From positions 119,948 through 183,947 of the forward strand of contig NZ_BMNT01000003.1 in the NCBI RefSeq assembly GCF_014646695.1: DNA of 64,000 nt. Reading direction: 5' to 3'. Made by a program: the position numbers and the translations under genes. The notes under the pieces were generated by a model, which saw only the letters and a program-made list of their open reading frames with translations, was not told where the DNA came from and did not search any database. The stretch's first letter is position 1, and each line of letters opens with the position of its first letter. The stretch comes from Sphaerisporangium melleum (GTDB taxonomy: Bacteria; Actinomycetota; Actinomycetes; Streptosporangiales; Streptosporangiaceae). This document shows, one piece after another, positions 34,650-43,801 of the stretch.

Positions 34650-35801
34650 TCACAGCCAGTCGCGGCGTTTGAAGACCAGATAGAGGGTGGTGCAGACCGC
34701 TCCCATCAGCGCGACCGCGAACGGGTAGCCGTACACCCACTGCAGCTCGGGCATGTGGGTGAAGTTCATCCCGTAGATCGTGCCGACCAGCGTGGGGGCG
34801 AACAGGATGGCCGCCCAGGACGAGATCTTCTTGACCTCCTCGCTCTGGGCGTAGCTGGCCTGGGTGACGTTCTTCATCTCCTCGTTCTGCGCCTGGCTGA
34901 CCAGCGTGGAGTTCACGATGAGGATGTCCTGCAGCATCTGCCGGAAGTTGTCCACCCGCTCGACCACGGTGATGGCATGGTCGGCGACGTCGCGCAGATA
35001 GCGTTGCAGCTCGCCGTCGACACCGTACTTCGGCGAACCGGCGATCAGGTTGTTCAGCATGTCGAGCAGCGGCCGGGTCGCCCGCTGGAACTCGATCACC
35101 TCGCGGGACAGGGCGTAGATGCGGCGGGGCGCGGCCGGGTCGCCGCCGAACACCTGCACCTCGATCTCGTCGATGTCCTTCTGCAGCCCGGCCACCACCG
35201 GCGCGTAGCCGTCGACCACCGCGTCCAGGATCGCGTAGAGGACGGCCTGCGGGCCCTGGCACAGCAGGTCGGGGTCGTTCTCCATCCGGCGCCGCACCTT
35301 GCTCAGGTCGGGCGCCTCGCTGTGCCGGACGGTGAGCACGAAGTCGGGGCCGAGGAAGACGTGCAGCTCGCCGAACTCCACCTTCTCCGGCGAGTCCAGG
35401 TATTGGGCGGCGCGCAGGACCAGGAAGAGGGTGTCGCCGTACCGGTCGGCCTTCGGCCGCTGATGGGCGACGATGGCGTCCTCGACGGCCAGCTCGTGCA
35501 GACCGAACTCCTCGGCGACCTTCAGGATCTCCGTCTCGGCTGGACGGTACATCCCGATCCACGCCATGCCGCCGGCACGGGAGCGCAGGGCGGACACCGC
35601 CTCCGCCAGTGACGGCGGGGACTCCACCCGGCGCCCGTCCACGTAGATCGCGTTGTCGATCAGGCTCTGCCGCGCGGCCGGGGAGCCGGCCTCCTGCGGT
35701 CGCGGATCCATCGAATGCTCGGGGGCGACCTCGTGGTCGCCTCCCCGCCCCGCGGGCGGGCGCATGAGATCTCTGATTCCGCGCACGCGACGGTCCGACA
35801 C
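34650..35801 (-). CDS. corA: CorA-family magnesium/cobalt transporter
   Basis: 383 residues from a GTG at 35801 with GGGGAGG upstream. Long cytoplasmic alpha/beta and helical region, then two C-terminal membrane helices. The signature YGMNF sits at the end of the first helix, followed by the MPEL loop. Divalent cation channel of the plasma membrane. Convergent with the propeller gene ending 22 bp away. Confidence 0.95.
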   Translation of the reverse strand: MSDRRVRGIRDLMRPPAGRGGDHEVAPEHSMDPRPQEAGSPAARQSLIDNAIYVDGRRVESPPSLAEAVSALRSRAGGMAWIGMYRPAETEILKVAEEFGLHELAVEDAIVAHQRPKADRYGDTLFLVLRAAQYLDSPEKVEFGELHVFLGPDFVLTVRHSEAPDLSKVRRRMENDPDLLCQGPQAVLYAILDAVVDGYAPVVAGLQKDIDEIEVQVFGGDPAAPRRIYALSREVIEFQRATRPLLDMLNNLIAGSPKYGVDGELQRYLRDVADHAITVVERVDNFRQMLQDILIVNSTLVSQAQNEEMKNVTQASYAQSEEVKKISSWAAILFAPTLVGTIYGMNFTHMPELQWVYGYPFAVALMGAVCTTLYLVFKRRDWL

Positions 35802-35868
35802 CGGACACCTCCCCTGGACGCACCGGGCGACCGGCCCGAATGCCGGATGAACCCGCCCGTGTCAGACC

Positions 35869-36387
35869 TTAGCCCGATATAGGAGAGCTAGTTCGCAGGT
35901 ACTCGTCCAGCCGCAGCCGCGCCTGGTCTCGTACCCTCCGGCGCAACGCCGGCGTCCAGCCGGTCAGCACTCCGGTCGGCCGGCCGAGCGCGAGCTTGGA
36001 CCAGGTGCGGAAGTCGAAGTCGTCGCGGTGACGCACGATCAGGCCGTCCTCGAACCGGAACTGCGCGTTCACCTCGTTGACCACCCGACGGCCGTTGCGC
36101 CGCAGCACGTAGTCCGCCGACCAGCGCGCCGTGCCGGAGTGGTTGTCGGCGGTGATGTCCCACGCCGACACCTTCATCTCGGAGGTGGAGGCCAGGAGCA
36201 TGCGCCACATGCCGACGACCCGGTCACGTCCTTCCAGTTCGAGGAAGACCGGGTCGCCGAAACTGATGTCGGGGTGGTAGCACCGCCCTAGCGCGTCGGT
36301 GTCACGGCGCGAGAAGGCGTCGAAGAGGTCGCGGATCACCTGACGGTGCTCGGCATGCCGCGACTCCGGGGTACGGGAAGTTGACAC
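35869..36387 (-). CDS. NTF2-like / SnoaL-type protein
   Basis: 172 residues from a GTG at 36387, the first possible start after an in-frame stop. No normal ribosome spacing exists, but TAAGCT lies 6 bases before the GTG, consistent with a leaderless transcript. N-terminal helix VIRDLFDAFSRRDTDALGRCY, then HPDISFGDP and the RFEDGLIVRHRDDFDFRTW segment typical of NTF2-like domains, where D and H often line the cavity. Reaction unknown. This is the third SnoaL-like gene in the window. Confidence 0.86.
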   Translation of the reverse strand: MSTSRTPESRHAEHRQVIRDLFDAFSRRDTDALGRCYHPDISFGDPVFLELEGRDRVVGMWRMLLASTSEMKVSAWDITADNHSGTARWSADYVLRRNGRRVVNEVNAQFRFEDGLIVRHRDDFDFRTWSKLALGRPTGVLTGWTPALRRRVRDQARLRLDEYLRTSSPISG

Positions 36388-36641
36388 TCCCCCAGCTTAG
36401 AGCGGTCACCCCGTAACTTTCGATGCGGTACGCCCCCAACTCCATAGCCATTTGTCCCTACCCCCTACCCCGTCCCGCCGGCGTCCGGAACGGAACCGGC
36501 GTCGTCGGCGTCATTCAGAGTGGGACCGGGCGCGTCGGGGGGCGATGCGTGCAAGGCTATGTCCGCGCACATTCCGCGCGTGTCCCTGGCATTTCCGTGT
36601 GCTGCCGCCCTGCCCGGCGGCGTACCTGATGGAGGTGGACC

Positions 36642-37379
36642 CTGCAGACGCTCGGCGCCCTCTGGGCACGGCTGATCGCGGTGCAGCCGCACCCGGCCCC
36701 GTGGATCACCGCCCTGGCCGCGCTCGTCGCACTCGGCGTCGTGCTCCATCCCACGTCATGGCATCTCTCGCGCGGGCTGATCACGGTCGCGCACGAGGGC
36801 GGCCACGCGCTCGTGGCGTTGCTCACCCGGCGCAAGCTGCAGGGCATCCGGTTGCACTCCGACACCTCCGGTGTGACCCTGACCCGGGGACGCCCTCGGG
36901 GCCCCGGCATGGTCTTCACCGCCGCCGCAGGGTACGTCGCCCCCTCACTGCTCGGGCTGGGCGCCGCGTGGCTGACCGCGCTCGGGCACATCACGATCCT
37001 GCTGTGGACGATCCTGCTGCTGCTCACCGGCATGTTACTGATGATCAGGAACGTCTTCGGCGCGGTCTCGCTGCTCACCATCGGCGGAGCGGTGTTCGCG
37101 CTGTCCTGGTTCGCGCCGGCCGAGGTCCAGGCCATCGTCGCGCAGATCGCGGCGTGGTTCCTGCTGATCGGCGGCGTCCGGCCGATCCTCGAGTTGCGCG
37201 CCAAGCGGCGGCGCGGCCGCGCGCCCGACTCCGACGCCGACCAGCTCGCCCGGCTGACCCCGTTCCCCGGCGGGTTCTTCGTGTTCCTGTTCCTGCTGGT
37301 CTCCGCGGCGGCCCTCGTCGCCGGCGGCTACCTCCTCACCCCGGTCGAGGTCCTCGCCTTCCTCCGCCCCACCGGCTGA
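36642..37379 (+). CDS. M50-like membrane metalloprotease family protein
   Basis: 245 residues if translation starts at a CTG at 36642, which has a perfect GGAGGT 5 bases upstream; the only NTG otherwise is a GTG at 36681 with no ribosome site. HEGGH (about residues 51-55) is the zinc-binding HExxH of peptidase M50-like proteins, in the first of about five membrane helices. The rest is hydrophobic with a basic loop RAKRRRGRAPD. Intramembrane protease or a related non-peptidase membrane protein (M50B-like, DUF-type); the target is unknown. Confidence 0.82.
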   Translation: MQTLGALWARLIAVQPHPAPWITALAALVALGVVLHPTSWHLSRGLITVAHEGGHALVALLTRRKLQGIRLHSDTSGVTLTRGRPRGPGMVFTAAAGYVAPSLLGLGAAWLTALGHITILLWTILLLLTGMLLMIRNVFGAVSLLTIGGAVFALSWFAPAEVQAIVAQIAAWFLLIGGVRPILELRAKRRRGRAPDSDADQLARLTPFPGGFFVFLFLLVSAAALVAGGYLLTPVEVLAFLRPTG

Positions 37380-37416
37380 GCGGAGCCACGAGCACCGCCC
37401 GCGTTCGGTCGTCCGC

Positions 37417-37971
37417 CTAGGGCGTCGCGGCGAGCAACCGCTCGGCACGGCCGAGCGTCTCCCGGAGGTTCTCCTCGGTCGTGGCCTCCCGCGCCTCGGG
37501 GAACGACAGCCACCGCAGCGCCGCCGCCGGCTTCTCCGGGCGCGCCGCCTCGGGAGTGGCCGTGGCGAGCACGAACCGCAGGTCGGCGTGGTCATGAGCC
37601 GGTTCGACGGCCGACGCCGGCACCGGCACGACGGCGACGTGGACAAGCCCGGCGGCCGGCCACGGAACCAGATCGCCGAGCCCGGTCTCCTCCCAGGCCT
37701 CGCGGAGTGCGACGTCGAGCGGATCGGTCTCACCTGGATCCGCGTGGCCGCCGACGTGCAGCCAGGACCGCTGCCGCTCGTGCCAGCGCAGCAGCACCCG
37801 CCTGGTCGGCGGATGGACGATGAGCGCGGACGCCGTGAAGTGCACGGGAGCCGACCGGTGCCAGGGATCGCCGGTGTCCAGCAACCGCACGGCGCGTGCG
37901 AGGTCCGTCCGCTCCGCATCACCGCAGGCCACATGATCGGCCAGCAGATCGGCCAGAGTCCGGGTCGTCAC
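37417..37971 (-). CDS. Nudix hydrolase
   Basis: 184 residues. A full Nudix box, GHADPGETDPLDVALREAWEETGL split across residues about 74-97, with the REAWEE metal-binding core. The N-terminal about 40 residues (ADLLADHVACGDAERTDLARAVRLL) are typical of the subgroup that begins with a helical extension before FTASALIVHP. Hydrolyses a nucleoside diphosphate linked to an unknown moiety. Ends 38 bp from the M50-like gene in convergent orientation. Confidence 0.93.
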   Translation of the reverse strand: MTTRTLADLLADHVACGDAERTDLARAVRLLDTGDPWHRSAPVHFTASALIVHPPTRRVLLRWHERQRSWLHVGGHADPGETDPLDVALREAWEETGLGDLVPWPAAGLVHVAVVPVPASAVEPAHDHADLRFVLATATPEAARPEKPAAALRWLSFPEAREATTEENLRETLGRAERLLAATP

Positions 37972-38154
37972 CGGTGTCTTGCCTCAATTCGTGTCGAGTG
38001 GGTCCGGTCGTGGTCCGCGAATCACCTTAGGCGACCGCCCCCGCCCGGCGCAGCGGCATTATCGGCCGCGGCAAGCGGCACGGCCCCCGCTGCCCGGCCG
38101 GCGTGGCAATGCCCACGCACCAGCGGGCGCCGAGCCTGCCCGGGGTGACTCCGG

Positions 38155-41100
38155 TCAGGTGGGGACGGTCGTGGCGAGGGTGGAGCCGAACCGGTGCTTG
38201 GTCACCTTGAGCTGAGCCGGGACGCGGGCGCGCAACTCGCCGACGTGACTGACGATGCCGACGGCCCGCCCTCCGTCACGCAGCTCGTCCAGGATGTCGA
38301 GGACACCGTCGAGCGTGTCGTCGTCCAGGGTGCCGAAGCCCTCATCGATGAACAGCGTGCCGAGTTCCACGCCGCCCGCCTCGGCGGTGACCACGTCGGC
38401 GAGCGCGAGCGCGAGGGCCAGAGAGGTCATGAACGCCTCGCCGCCGGACAGGGTCACCGGGTCGCGGCCTGCGCCGGTCCACCCGTCCAGGACGCGCAGC
38501 CCGAGCCCGCCACCGGAGCGCTTGCGGTCGGCCGCCGACTTGCGCACGTCGTACAGCAGGCTGTAGCGGCCGTCGGACATGTGGTCGAGCCGGTGGTTGG
38601 CGGCGTCCACGACCTGGCGCAGCCGCTCGCCCAGCACGTACGAGGACAGCCGCATGTCGAACCTGTTGTCGGCCGAGGTGCCGACGGCCAGCTCGGCAAG
38701 CCGTCTGGCCAGGCGGTGGCGCTCCTCGGCGGGCCGCCACTGTGCGAGGGCCGACTCCAGCGTCTCGGCGAGCGCGCGCAGCCGGTCGTGCCGCGTGGCC
38801 GCCTGGTCGCGGGCCGAGGCGCGTGCGGTGTGCTCGCGCTCGGCCAGGTCGAAGTGCTCGGCGAGGGCGGGCAGATCGGGAGCGGGGAGGGCCGCGGCCG
38901 CCGTGAGGGCGGGGTCGGCCAGCAGCCGCGTCACCGCGGCCCGCTCGGCGTCCAGCGCCCGCAACCGCTCCGTCATGGTCTCGCGGTCGGCCCGCGGCCG
39001 GGTGGCCGCCCGGACCTCGGCGAGGCCGGCGAACCCGGCGTCCGTGGCCACGCGATCGGCGCCGGCGAGCGCGGCGTCCCGTTCGGCGGCCTCGGCCCGT
39101 GCGTCGCGCGCCGCCTTGGCGGCGTCCCGCAGCAGCTCTGCCTCGTCGGCGAGCCGGTCTAGACGGGCGGCGAGTGTGGCGTCCTCGCCCCTGGCCTCGT
39201 CCAGACGGGCCGCGAGCCGTTCGGCGTCGGCCGCCAGACCACTCTCGGCGGCACGCTCGGCGGCGATCTCCAGGCCGACGCGAGTGGCGGTCTCGCCCAG
39301 CTCGGTGAGCTCGGCCTCCACGCGCGTCGCCGCCTCCACCAGGGCAGCCTCGCCGTCCGCGAGCTCGCGCAGCCGGGCCAGCTCGGCCTCCGCCTCCCGC
39401 AGCGCCTCCTCGGCCTGCGCCACGCTCATCTCTTGGGCGTCAGCCGCCGCTCCCGGCTCTAGGTCCGGGAAGAACCCGCCCCCCGCCTCCCGCCCGGCAG
39501 TGCCCGCTCCACCCGGCGCCTGCTTCGGCACGCTGGGCAGCTGGACTTCGGGGAGCCCGAGTCGTGCTCGCGCGATCGCCCGCTGGTCGTCTCCGGACGC
39601 CGCCGAAGCGAGGCCGGAGCGGGAGGGACGGCGGGGGGCGGCCGCGCGGGCCTCGGCGTGGGCGGCGATGGCATCGCCGGCGCGGACGGCCGCTTGGACG
39701 GCGCCGGCCAGCAGCCCGGCCTCGGCGGTGATGCGGTGCAGGCGGCCGGCGACGGTGGCGTCGCCTGCGCGCACGGCCTCGAGGAGCTCCGTCAGCTCGG
39801 CGAGTCGCTGCTCCAGCGCGACCTGGTCGGCGCGATGCCGGACGAGGTCGAGCTCCAGCTCGCGCGCCCGGCTCGTCGCGGTCTCGAACTCGCCCTCAAG
39901 TCGCCCGGCGCGGTCTTCCAGCTCGGGCACGCGCTCGGCGGCCTCGCGCAGACGGGCCTGCTCGGCCGCGGTCTGGTCGTGCTGGACCCGCGCCTCCTGG
40001 ACGGTCAGCCCTTGCGCTCGGGCGGTGGCGTCGTCGAGCTGGACGGACAGCCCCGCGACCATGCCCTCAGCGGCCCGCCTGGCCTCCTGCGCGGCGTCGG
40101 ATCGGGCCTGGGCGGCCTGTTCGTCCTCAAGGGCCGGAGTGGAGGAGGCGGCGGACGCGGGAGCCGGATGCTCGGCGGATCCGCAGACCACGCACGGCTC
40201 ACCGGGCATCAGCCCGCCGGCCAGCTCGGCCGCCATGCCGTCGATGCGCGCCTGCCTGATCGCCTGCAGGTGGTCGCGCAGCTCCTGGGCCTCGTCGGTG
40301 GCACGCCGCCGCTCACTCTCTGCGGCGGCCAGGCCGGCGGCGAGCGCGTCGCGGCGCTGCGCCTGCTCCAGGACGGCGGCGGCGGCCTGGCAGGCGGCCT
40401 CGGCGGCAGGGATCAGCGCCGCCTGGTCCCGTGCCTGGCGCAGGGCGTCGCGGGCCTCCTGCACGAGGGCGGGCAGCTCGGCCACGGCGCCGGCCAGGGC
40501 GGCCTCCCGCTCGGCCAGGCTTGTCAGCCGGGCCGCGAGGGCCGCCAGCTCGTCCCGGGTCTCGCCGAGCCGGTCTTCGTCGCCCAGCCGCTGCTCCAGC
40601 ACGGCCAGCTCGTCCCGGTGCGCGCGTTCGAGCGTCTCCAGGCGGTCGCGCACCTCCCGCACGCGGGCCTTGAGCTCCGCCGTTCCCTCCGGCGCGTCGA
40701 GTGCCGGCCATGCGGCCGGCGGCGTCTCGCCCTCGAAAGTGCGGGCCGCCGGCATGCCCGGCTCGGTCGTGGCATCCTCCTGTGCAGCCGCTGCGGGCAG
40801 GCCGATGTCGGCGAGCAGGGGGTCGGGGAGCGCGGCTGTGGCGTGCCACAGGTCGCGCAGGGCGGCGGCCGCCTCGCCCGCCAGGGTCTCCCGGCGGCGT
40901 ACCGCCGTGAGGTCGCGGGTCGCCTCGGCCACGGCGGCGCGGGCTCCCGGCAGGGCCGATGCCGCCAGGCGTGCCCCGGCCAGCCGCTCGCCGGTCCGCT
41001 TGCGCAGCTCGGGCAGCGCGGCGAGCCGTTCGGCCGTCTCGGCCTCCTGCCGCGCGAGCACGGCGAGGCGAATCCCGGACGCGGCGAGCCGTTCGCGCAG

Positions 41101-42435
41101 GCCGGCGAGCCGCGTCTCCTCGGAGCGGAGCTGGCCCAGTCGTGCGATCTCGTCGCGGCGGAGGCGTTCGAGCTCGGCCAGCCGGTCGGGGCCCGGCTGA
41201 TCGGCCTGGCCGGCCACCGGCAGAGCGCGGGCCAGCGCGTCGGCGGCGAGCCCTTCGGCCTTGGCGGCGGCCTCGGCCCGCTGCTCGGCCTGGTGGACGA
41301 GCGGCAGCACCGCCTCGGCGCGGGCCGCGTCGGCGAGGATGGCCTCGATGTCGGCACGCTCGTCGGCGGTGCGGTCGAGGTCGTCGCGGCGGGCCGCGGC
41401 CTCGGTGTGCGTGCGCTGCCGCTGGGCCAGCTCGCGGGCCGTCTCCAGCTCGGCGCGGGCCGATCGCAGCACCGTCTCGCTCCGTGTCAGGGCCCGCTCC
41501 TCGGCCGCGAGCGCCTCGGCCGAGGCCGCCAGCACCACTCCCGCCCACTCCTGCGGCTCCTCCCGCGGATCAGGCACGACCGGCATGCCGGGAACCGCGG
41601 CCGGGCCGCTCGTCCCCTCGACGATCTGGGAGCGGAAGCCGGTGCCAACGGCCGCGGGGACGTCGGCCGTCGCCGCCGGGCCATCGCCCGCCCCGGCAGA
41701 AGTCATCACGGCGGCCGGGGTCGACGTAGCGGCCGGGAGCGGGGTGAGGGATGCCAGGAGGGCGGGGCCTGCGGCGCCGCGCATCTGGTCGACGACGGAG
41801 TCGACGTGCTGGCGCAGCTCCTGGCGCTCCTGCCCGGTGGTGGTGCGGTGGTCGGCCAGCCAGCGCTCCACGTCGCTGTAGATCTTGACGGAGAAGAGCT
41901 TCTCCAGGAGCTTGCGCCGCTCGTCGCCGTCGGCGCGCAGGAAGCGCGCGAAGTCCCCCTGAGGGAGCATGGCCACCTGGCAGAACTGGTCGGCGTTCAT
42001 GCCGAGCAGCCCGCCGACCAGCTCGCCGGTCTCGTCGGCGCGGCTCGACAGGAACACCCGCTCGCCGGACGGCAGGACCTCCTCCAGCAGGACCTTGGTC
42101 TTCTCTTCGACCAGGCCCGCGCCGCGCAGTTTGGGCCGCTGCCAGGCGGGCGAGCGGGTGATGCGCAGCCGCCTGCCGCGCAGGGTGACGTCCAGGACGA
42201 CCTTCGGCCCGCGGTCGGCGGGGGCGTGGTCGCACCGCAGGCGGCGCGCACTGTTGCGCTGCCCGGGGACCTGGCCGTACAACGCGAAGCAGACGGCGTC
42301 CAGCACCGTGGTCTTGCCGGCGCCCGTCGGACCGTGGACCAGGAACAGGCCGGCCTCGCCCAGCGCGTCGAAGTCGACCTCCTCCTCCCCCGGGAAGGAG
42401 CCGAAGGCGGTCAGCCGCAGCCGGTGCAACCTCAT
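38155..42435 (-). CDS. sbcC: SbcC nuclease complex ATPase (Rad50-like)
   Basis: 1426 residues, long for SbcC (commonly about 1000-1050). Walker A HGPTGAGKTT at residues 34-43, long Ala/Glu/Arg-rich coiled-coil arms, a zinc hook CVVC (about residue 748, followed by GSAEHPAP), and a C-terminal signature LSGGEAFMTSLALALA with Walker B LFIDEGFGTLDD. Forms the dsDNA end-processing ATPase with SbcD (Mre11-like), whose gene is directly upstream. Extra length lies in the coiled coil and in Ala/Gly/Pro-rich inserts, notably around residues 225-285 and 940-1000. Confidence 0.95.
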   Translation of the reverse strand: MRLHRLRLTAFGSFPGEEEVDFDALGEAGLFLVHGPTGAGKTTVLDAVCFALYGQVPGQRNSARRLRCDHAPADRGPKVVLDVTLRGRRLRITRSPAWQRPKLRGAGLVEEKTKVLLEEVLPSGERVFLSSRADETGELVGGLLGMNADQFCQVAMLPQGDFARFLRADGDERRKLLEKLFSVKIYSDVERWLADHRTTTGQERQELRQHVDSVVDQMRGAAGPALLASLTPLPAATSTPAAVMTSAGAGDGPAATADVPAAVGTGFRSQIVEGTSGPAAVPGMPVVPDPREEPQEWAGVVLAASAEALAAEERALTRSETVLRSARAELETARELAQRQRTHTEAAARRDDLDRTADERADIEAILADAARAEAVLPLVHQAEQRAEAAAKAEGLAADALARALPVAGQADQPGPDRLAELERLRRDEIARLGQLRSEETRLAGLRERLAASGIRLAVLARQEAETAERLAALPELRKRTGERLAGARLAASALPGARAAVAEATRDLTAVRRRETLAGEAAAALRDLWHATAALPDPLLADIGLPAAAAQEDATTEPGMPAARTFEGETPPAAWPALDAPEGTAELKARVREVRDRLETLERAHRDELAVLEQRLGDEDRLGETRDELAALAARLTSLAEREAALAGAVAELPALVQEARDALRQARDQAALIPAAEAACQAAAAVLEQAQRRDALAAGLAAAESERRRATDEAQELRDHLQAIRQARIDGMAAELAGGLMPGEPCVVCGSAEHPAPASAASSTPALEDEQAAQARSDAAQEARRAAEGMVAGLSVQLDDATARAQGLTVQEARVQHDQTAAEQARLREAAERVPELEDRAGRLEGEFETATSRARELELDLVRHRADQVALEQRLAELTELLEAVRAGDATVAGRLHRITAEAGLLAGAVQAAVRAGDAIAAHAEARAAAPRRPSRSGLASAASGDDQRAIARARLGLPEVQLPSVPKQAPGGAGTAGREAGGGFFPDLEPGAAADAQEMSVAQAEEALREAEAELARLRELADGEAALVEAATRVEAELTELGETATRVGLEIAAERAAESGLAADAERLAARLDEARGEDATLAARLDRLADEAELLRDAAKAARDARAEAAERDAALAGADRVATDAGFAGLAEVRAATRPRADRETMTERLRALDAERAAVTRLLADPALTAAAALPAPDLPALAEHFDLAEREHTARASARDQAATRHDRLRALAETLESALAQWRPAEERHRLARRLAELAVGTSADNRFDMRLSSYVLGERLRQVVDAANHRLDHMSDGRYSLLYDVRKSAADRKRSGGGLGLRVLDGWTGAGRDPVTLSGGEAFMTSLALALALADVVTAEAGGVELGTLFIDEGFGTLDDDTLDGVLDILDELRDGGRAVGIVSHVGELRARVPAQLKVTKHRFGSTLATTVPT

Positions 42436-42469
42436 CGCATGCCCCCTCGGGCGGTGACGCCGGCCATCA

Positions 42470-43597
42470 TCACAGCTGGGCCTCCTTCGCCCGGCACGCC
42501 TCGACGGCGGCGCGCAGTAGCCGTGTCTCCTCGTCGTCGGCGGGCTCGTCGCGGACCTCGCGGACGAAGTCGAGCACGACCTCGATCTCGGGGCGACCGG
42601 ACAGCCGAGGAACGCCGGCGGCCGGCCGATCGGCGTCCTCGGGCGCGAACGCCAGGGCCAGGGTGTGCGGGAATCGGCGGCGCAGGCTCTCCATGGCGTT
42701 CTTCGGCCGCACCGGGTCGGTCAGGGTGACCTGGAGCCAGTGGTCTTCGTACCGTGCCCACCGCGGCGAGGTCAGCAGGTCGGGGAGCCGGCCGCTGACG
42801 CGGGCGATCGGGCGCGGCACCGGGGCGGGCACGAACTCGGCGCCCTGGAACCCCTGCGGCCCGATGTCGACCAGCCAGGACCCCTTCGTCTGCCCGGCCT
42901 CGGAGAAGGAGTAGGCGATCGGCGACCCGGAGTATCGGACGGTCTCGGCCATGCGCTGGCGGCCGTGCAGATGGCCGAGTGCCACGTAGTCGGCCCCGTC
43001 GAAGGCGCTCAGCGGGACGTGCGCCACCCCGCCGACGCTGATGTCGCGCTCGCTGTCGCTGCCCTGCCCGCCGGTGACAAAGGCGTGGGCGAGCACGACC
43101 GAGCGGGTGCCGCGCCCGGCCAGGTCGTCCCTGATCAGGGACATGGCGTGCCCGAGGGCCGCCGAGTGACTGCGCTCGGCCAGCTCCCAGGGGGCGCGGA
43201 CGACCTCGGGCTCCAGGTAGGGGACGGCGTAGAAGGCGACGTCGTCGACGACGACCGGCTCGGCCACGCGGGCGGGGTCGGTGCGCAGGTGGACGCCGGC
43301 CGCGTCGATCAGGTCGGCGCCGAAGCCGAGCCTGCGCGCGGAGTCGTGGTTGCCGCTGATCAGGATGGTGCGGACCTTCTCGCCGACCAGCCGGCGCAGC
43401 GTGTCGTTGCACAGTGCGACGGCGTCGACCGAGGGCAGTGCGCGGTCGTACACGTCGCCGGCGACGGCCACCACGTCCACCCGCTCCGACCTGATGGTCT
43501 CGACGAGGTGGTCGACGAACGCCGCCTGGGCCCCGATGAGGCTCTCCCGATGGAAGGCCCGGCCGAGATGCCAGTCGGAGGTGTGCAGGACACGCAT
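42470..43597 (-). CDS. sbcD: SbcD nuclease subunit (Mre11-like)
   Basis: 375 residues. Calcineurin-like phosphoesterase motifs: HTSDWHLGR (metal-binding D and H), VAGDVYDR, ISGNHDSARR, LAHAFVTGG and LGHLHGRQ. Manganese-dependent dsDNA end nuclease working with SbcC, encoded 34 bp downstream in the same operon. ATG at 43597. Confidence 0.96.
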   Translation of the reverse strand: MRVLHTSDWHLGRAFHRESLIGAQAAFVDHLVETIRSERVDVVAVAGDVYDRALPSVDAVALCNDTLRRLVGEKVRTILISGNHDSARRLGFGADLIDAAGVHLRTDPARVAEPVVVDDVAFYAVPYLEPEVVRAPWELAERSHSAALGHAMSLIRDDLAGRGTRSVVLAHAFVTGGQGSDSERDISVGGVAHVPLSAFDGADYVALGHLHGRQRMAETVRYSGSPIAYSFSEAGQTKGSWLVDIGPQGFQGAEFVPAPVPRPIARVSGRLPDLLTSPRWARYEDHWLQVTLTDPVRPKNAMESLRRRFPHTLALAFAPEDADRPAAGVPRLSGRPEIEVVLDFVREVRDEPADDEETRLLRAAVEACRAKEAQL

Positions 43598-43801
43598 GTC
43601 GCAGGAAGCTAACAGGTCCCACCGACAAACGTGGCCCCTACCGCACCATCGTTCGACCTGTGTGACTTAATCTGATGATCGGAGGTCATATTAAGGGCGG
43701 AACGCCCTCGTATAGAGGACACTCGCGACAGATCGGCCCCAGCGAGGAAGGCCGACGGGCGCGCACGGTCCGACGACGAGCCGCCCCATGAGGAGGTGGC
43801 G

